Below, in pieces: positions 5,382 through 5,938 of a DNA stretch of 5,938 nt (its first letter is position 1; every line of letters starts with the position of its first letter). The position numbers and the translations under genes are program-made. The notes below the pieces were generated by a model, which saw only the letters and a program-made list of their open reading frames with translations, did not search any database and had not been told where the DNA came from. This DNA comes from JACRBE01 sp964429005 (GTDB taxonomy: Bacteria > Chlamydiota > Chlamydiia > Chlamydiales > JACRBE01): positions 1 through 5,938 of the forward strand of contig CAYSAJ010000054.1 of NCBI GenBank assembly GCA_964429005.1. Direction: 5' to 3'.

Positions 5382-5938
5382 ATGCGGAAACCCAAACATT
5401 TTTTCGCTGTGGCGAGCTGTGCACTTTTGGTCGCATCCTGCGGCTCGGAGGCGGATGAACGCGAGCCTGCGAGCGTTGAGGAGACCTCGGTTGCAGAAGA
5501 TCAGATGAATTCAGCTGACAATCCTTTTGCCGCCTCGGAAATGGCTATGAAGAACGAGATGATGGCCGCAATCGGCAGCAGCGTTTCGGATACCTGGGTC
5601 AAGCAGATGATTGCTCATCATCGCGGTGCAATTGCAATGTCCGAGGCCGTACTGAAGCTTAATCCTTCTACTGATGTGCGCATGATGGCCGAGCAGGTGA
5701 TCTCAAAGCAAGGCAAGGAGATCGAAAGCCTGGCAAACATGTCGTCCAAGGCAGCTGCCGATCCAGCCAGTCTCGAACCATTTAAGACTGCCAATATGGC
5801 CATGCACGAAGCCATGATGGCAGCAACGGAAGCAGATGTATCGAAACTGTATCTGCGCAAAATGCTCGCACACCATGAAGGAGGCGTTGCGCTGTCGGAA
5901 GTCGCAATCGCTAAAGGCAAGGACGCAAAAGTGCGAGC
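5382..5938 (+). CDS. DUF305 family lipoprotein, Met-rich, 3' end beyond window
   Basis: The frame is open for 185 codons to the window edge. Residues 1-19 form a lipoprotein signal peptide (a RKPKH start, a hydrophobic core, then the LLVASC lipobox), so Cys20 should be lipidated. Gly21 and Ser22 follow, which does not suggest inner-membrane retention by an Asp+2 signal. After an acidic linker (about 23-50) comes a ferritin-like DUF305 domain (PF03713) with two repeats: WVKQMIAHHRGAIAMSE (72-88, His79-His80) and YLRKMLAHHEGGVALSE (157-173, His164-His165). Sixteen Met occur in 185 residues, many in pairs next to the His motifs. The DUF305 protein CopM of Synechocystis binds copper, and the His/Met richness fits metal binding in the periplasm, but copper is inferred. 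It lies downstream of lnt, whose enzyme would acylate this kind of protein. A good ribosome site supports the start. Confidence 0.9.
   Translation, partial: MRKPKHFFAVASCALLVASCGSEADEREPASVEETSVAEDQMNSADNPFAASEMAMKNEMMAAIGSSVSDTWVKQMIAHHRGAIAMSEAVLKLNPSTDVRMMAEQVISKQGKEIESLANMSSKAAADPASLEPFKTANMAMHEAMMAATEADVSKLYLRKMLAHHEGGVALSEVAIAKGKDAKVR

Noticed and set aside
1..5938. CRISPR array, tRNA, rRNA or insertion-sequence transposase
   Set aside because: No regularly spaced repeats, tRNA-like cloverleaf or transposase motif was seen on either strand.

Overview
The window looks like an accessory, metal-resistance-flavoured stretch from an alphaproteobacterium. A sphingomonad plasmid or island is my best guess, from protein style (three-cysteine MerR regulator, DUF305 lipoprotein, accessory Lnt) and the moderately GC-rich, Arg/Ala-rich coding sequence. 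This placement is inference; no rRNA or other taxonomic marker is present. All convincing genes are on the + strand.

Layout. (1) Positions 34-467 hold a MerR-family metal-sensor gene. Its DNA-binding helix-turn-helix is split between two frames at a run of four A (87-90), so it is either a recent frameshift mutant or a sequencing error. (2) Positions 468-802 carry no convincing gene but contain a perfect 14-bp palindrome. (3) Positions 803-3127 hold a tightly packed operon: a ferritin-like protein with two E-x-x-H motifs, a GtrA-family four-helix membrane protein, and a GT-B (GT4-type) glycosyltransferase. A fourth frame starts by ATGA overlap with the glycosyltransferase stop but ends after 20 codons. 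It looks like the amputated 5' end of a further operon gene. (4) Positions 3187-3398 are AT-richer DNA without a recognisable gene, perhaps the scar of a rearrangement. (5) Positions 3399-5063 encode a complete apolipoprotein N-acyltransferase (Lnt) with its Glu-Lys-Cys triad. (6) Positions 5064-5381 hold a long imperfect hairpin just after lnt, then a leader region. (7) From 5382 to the window end runs the 5' part of a Met-rich DUF305 lipoprotein with a clear lipobox and two His-His motifs.

How the genes may work together. The operon 803-3127 suggests addition of a sugar to a lipid or envelope acceptor: the glycosyltransferase makes a glycolipid and GtrA moves or supports it at the membrane, with a diiron-type ferritin-like protein of unknown role. 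Lnt would complete triacylation of lipoproteins, and the DUF305 protein right after it is itself a predicted lipoprotein. With the MerR regulator, the common theme is envelope modification and metal handling, but no metal specificity can be proved from the sequence. The most interesting points are the ferritin-like/GtrA/glycosyltransferase operon, its truncated fourth member, the Lnt-lipoprotein pairing and the frameshifted regulator.
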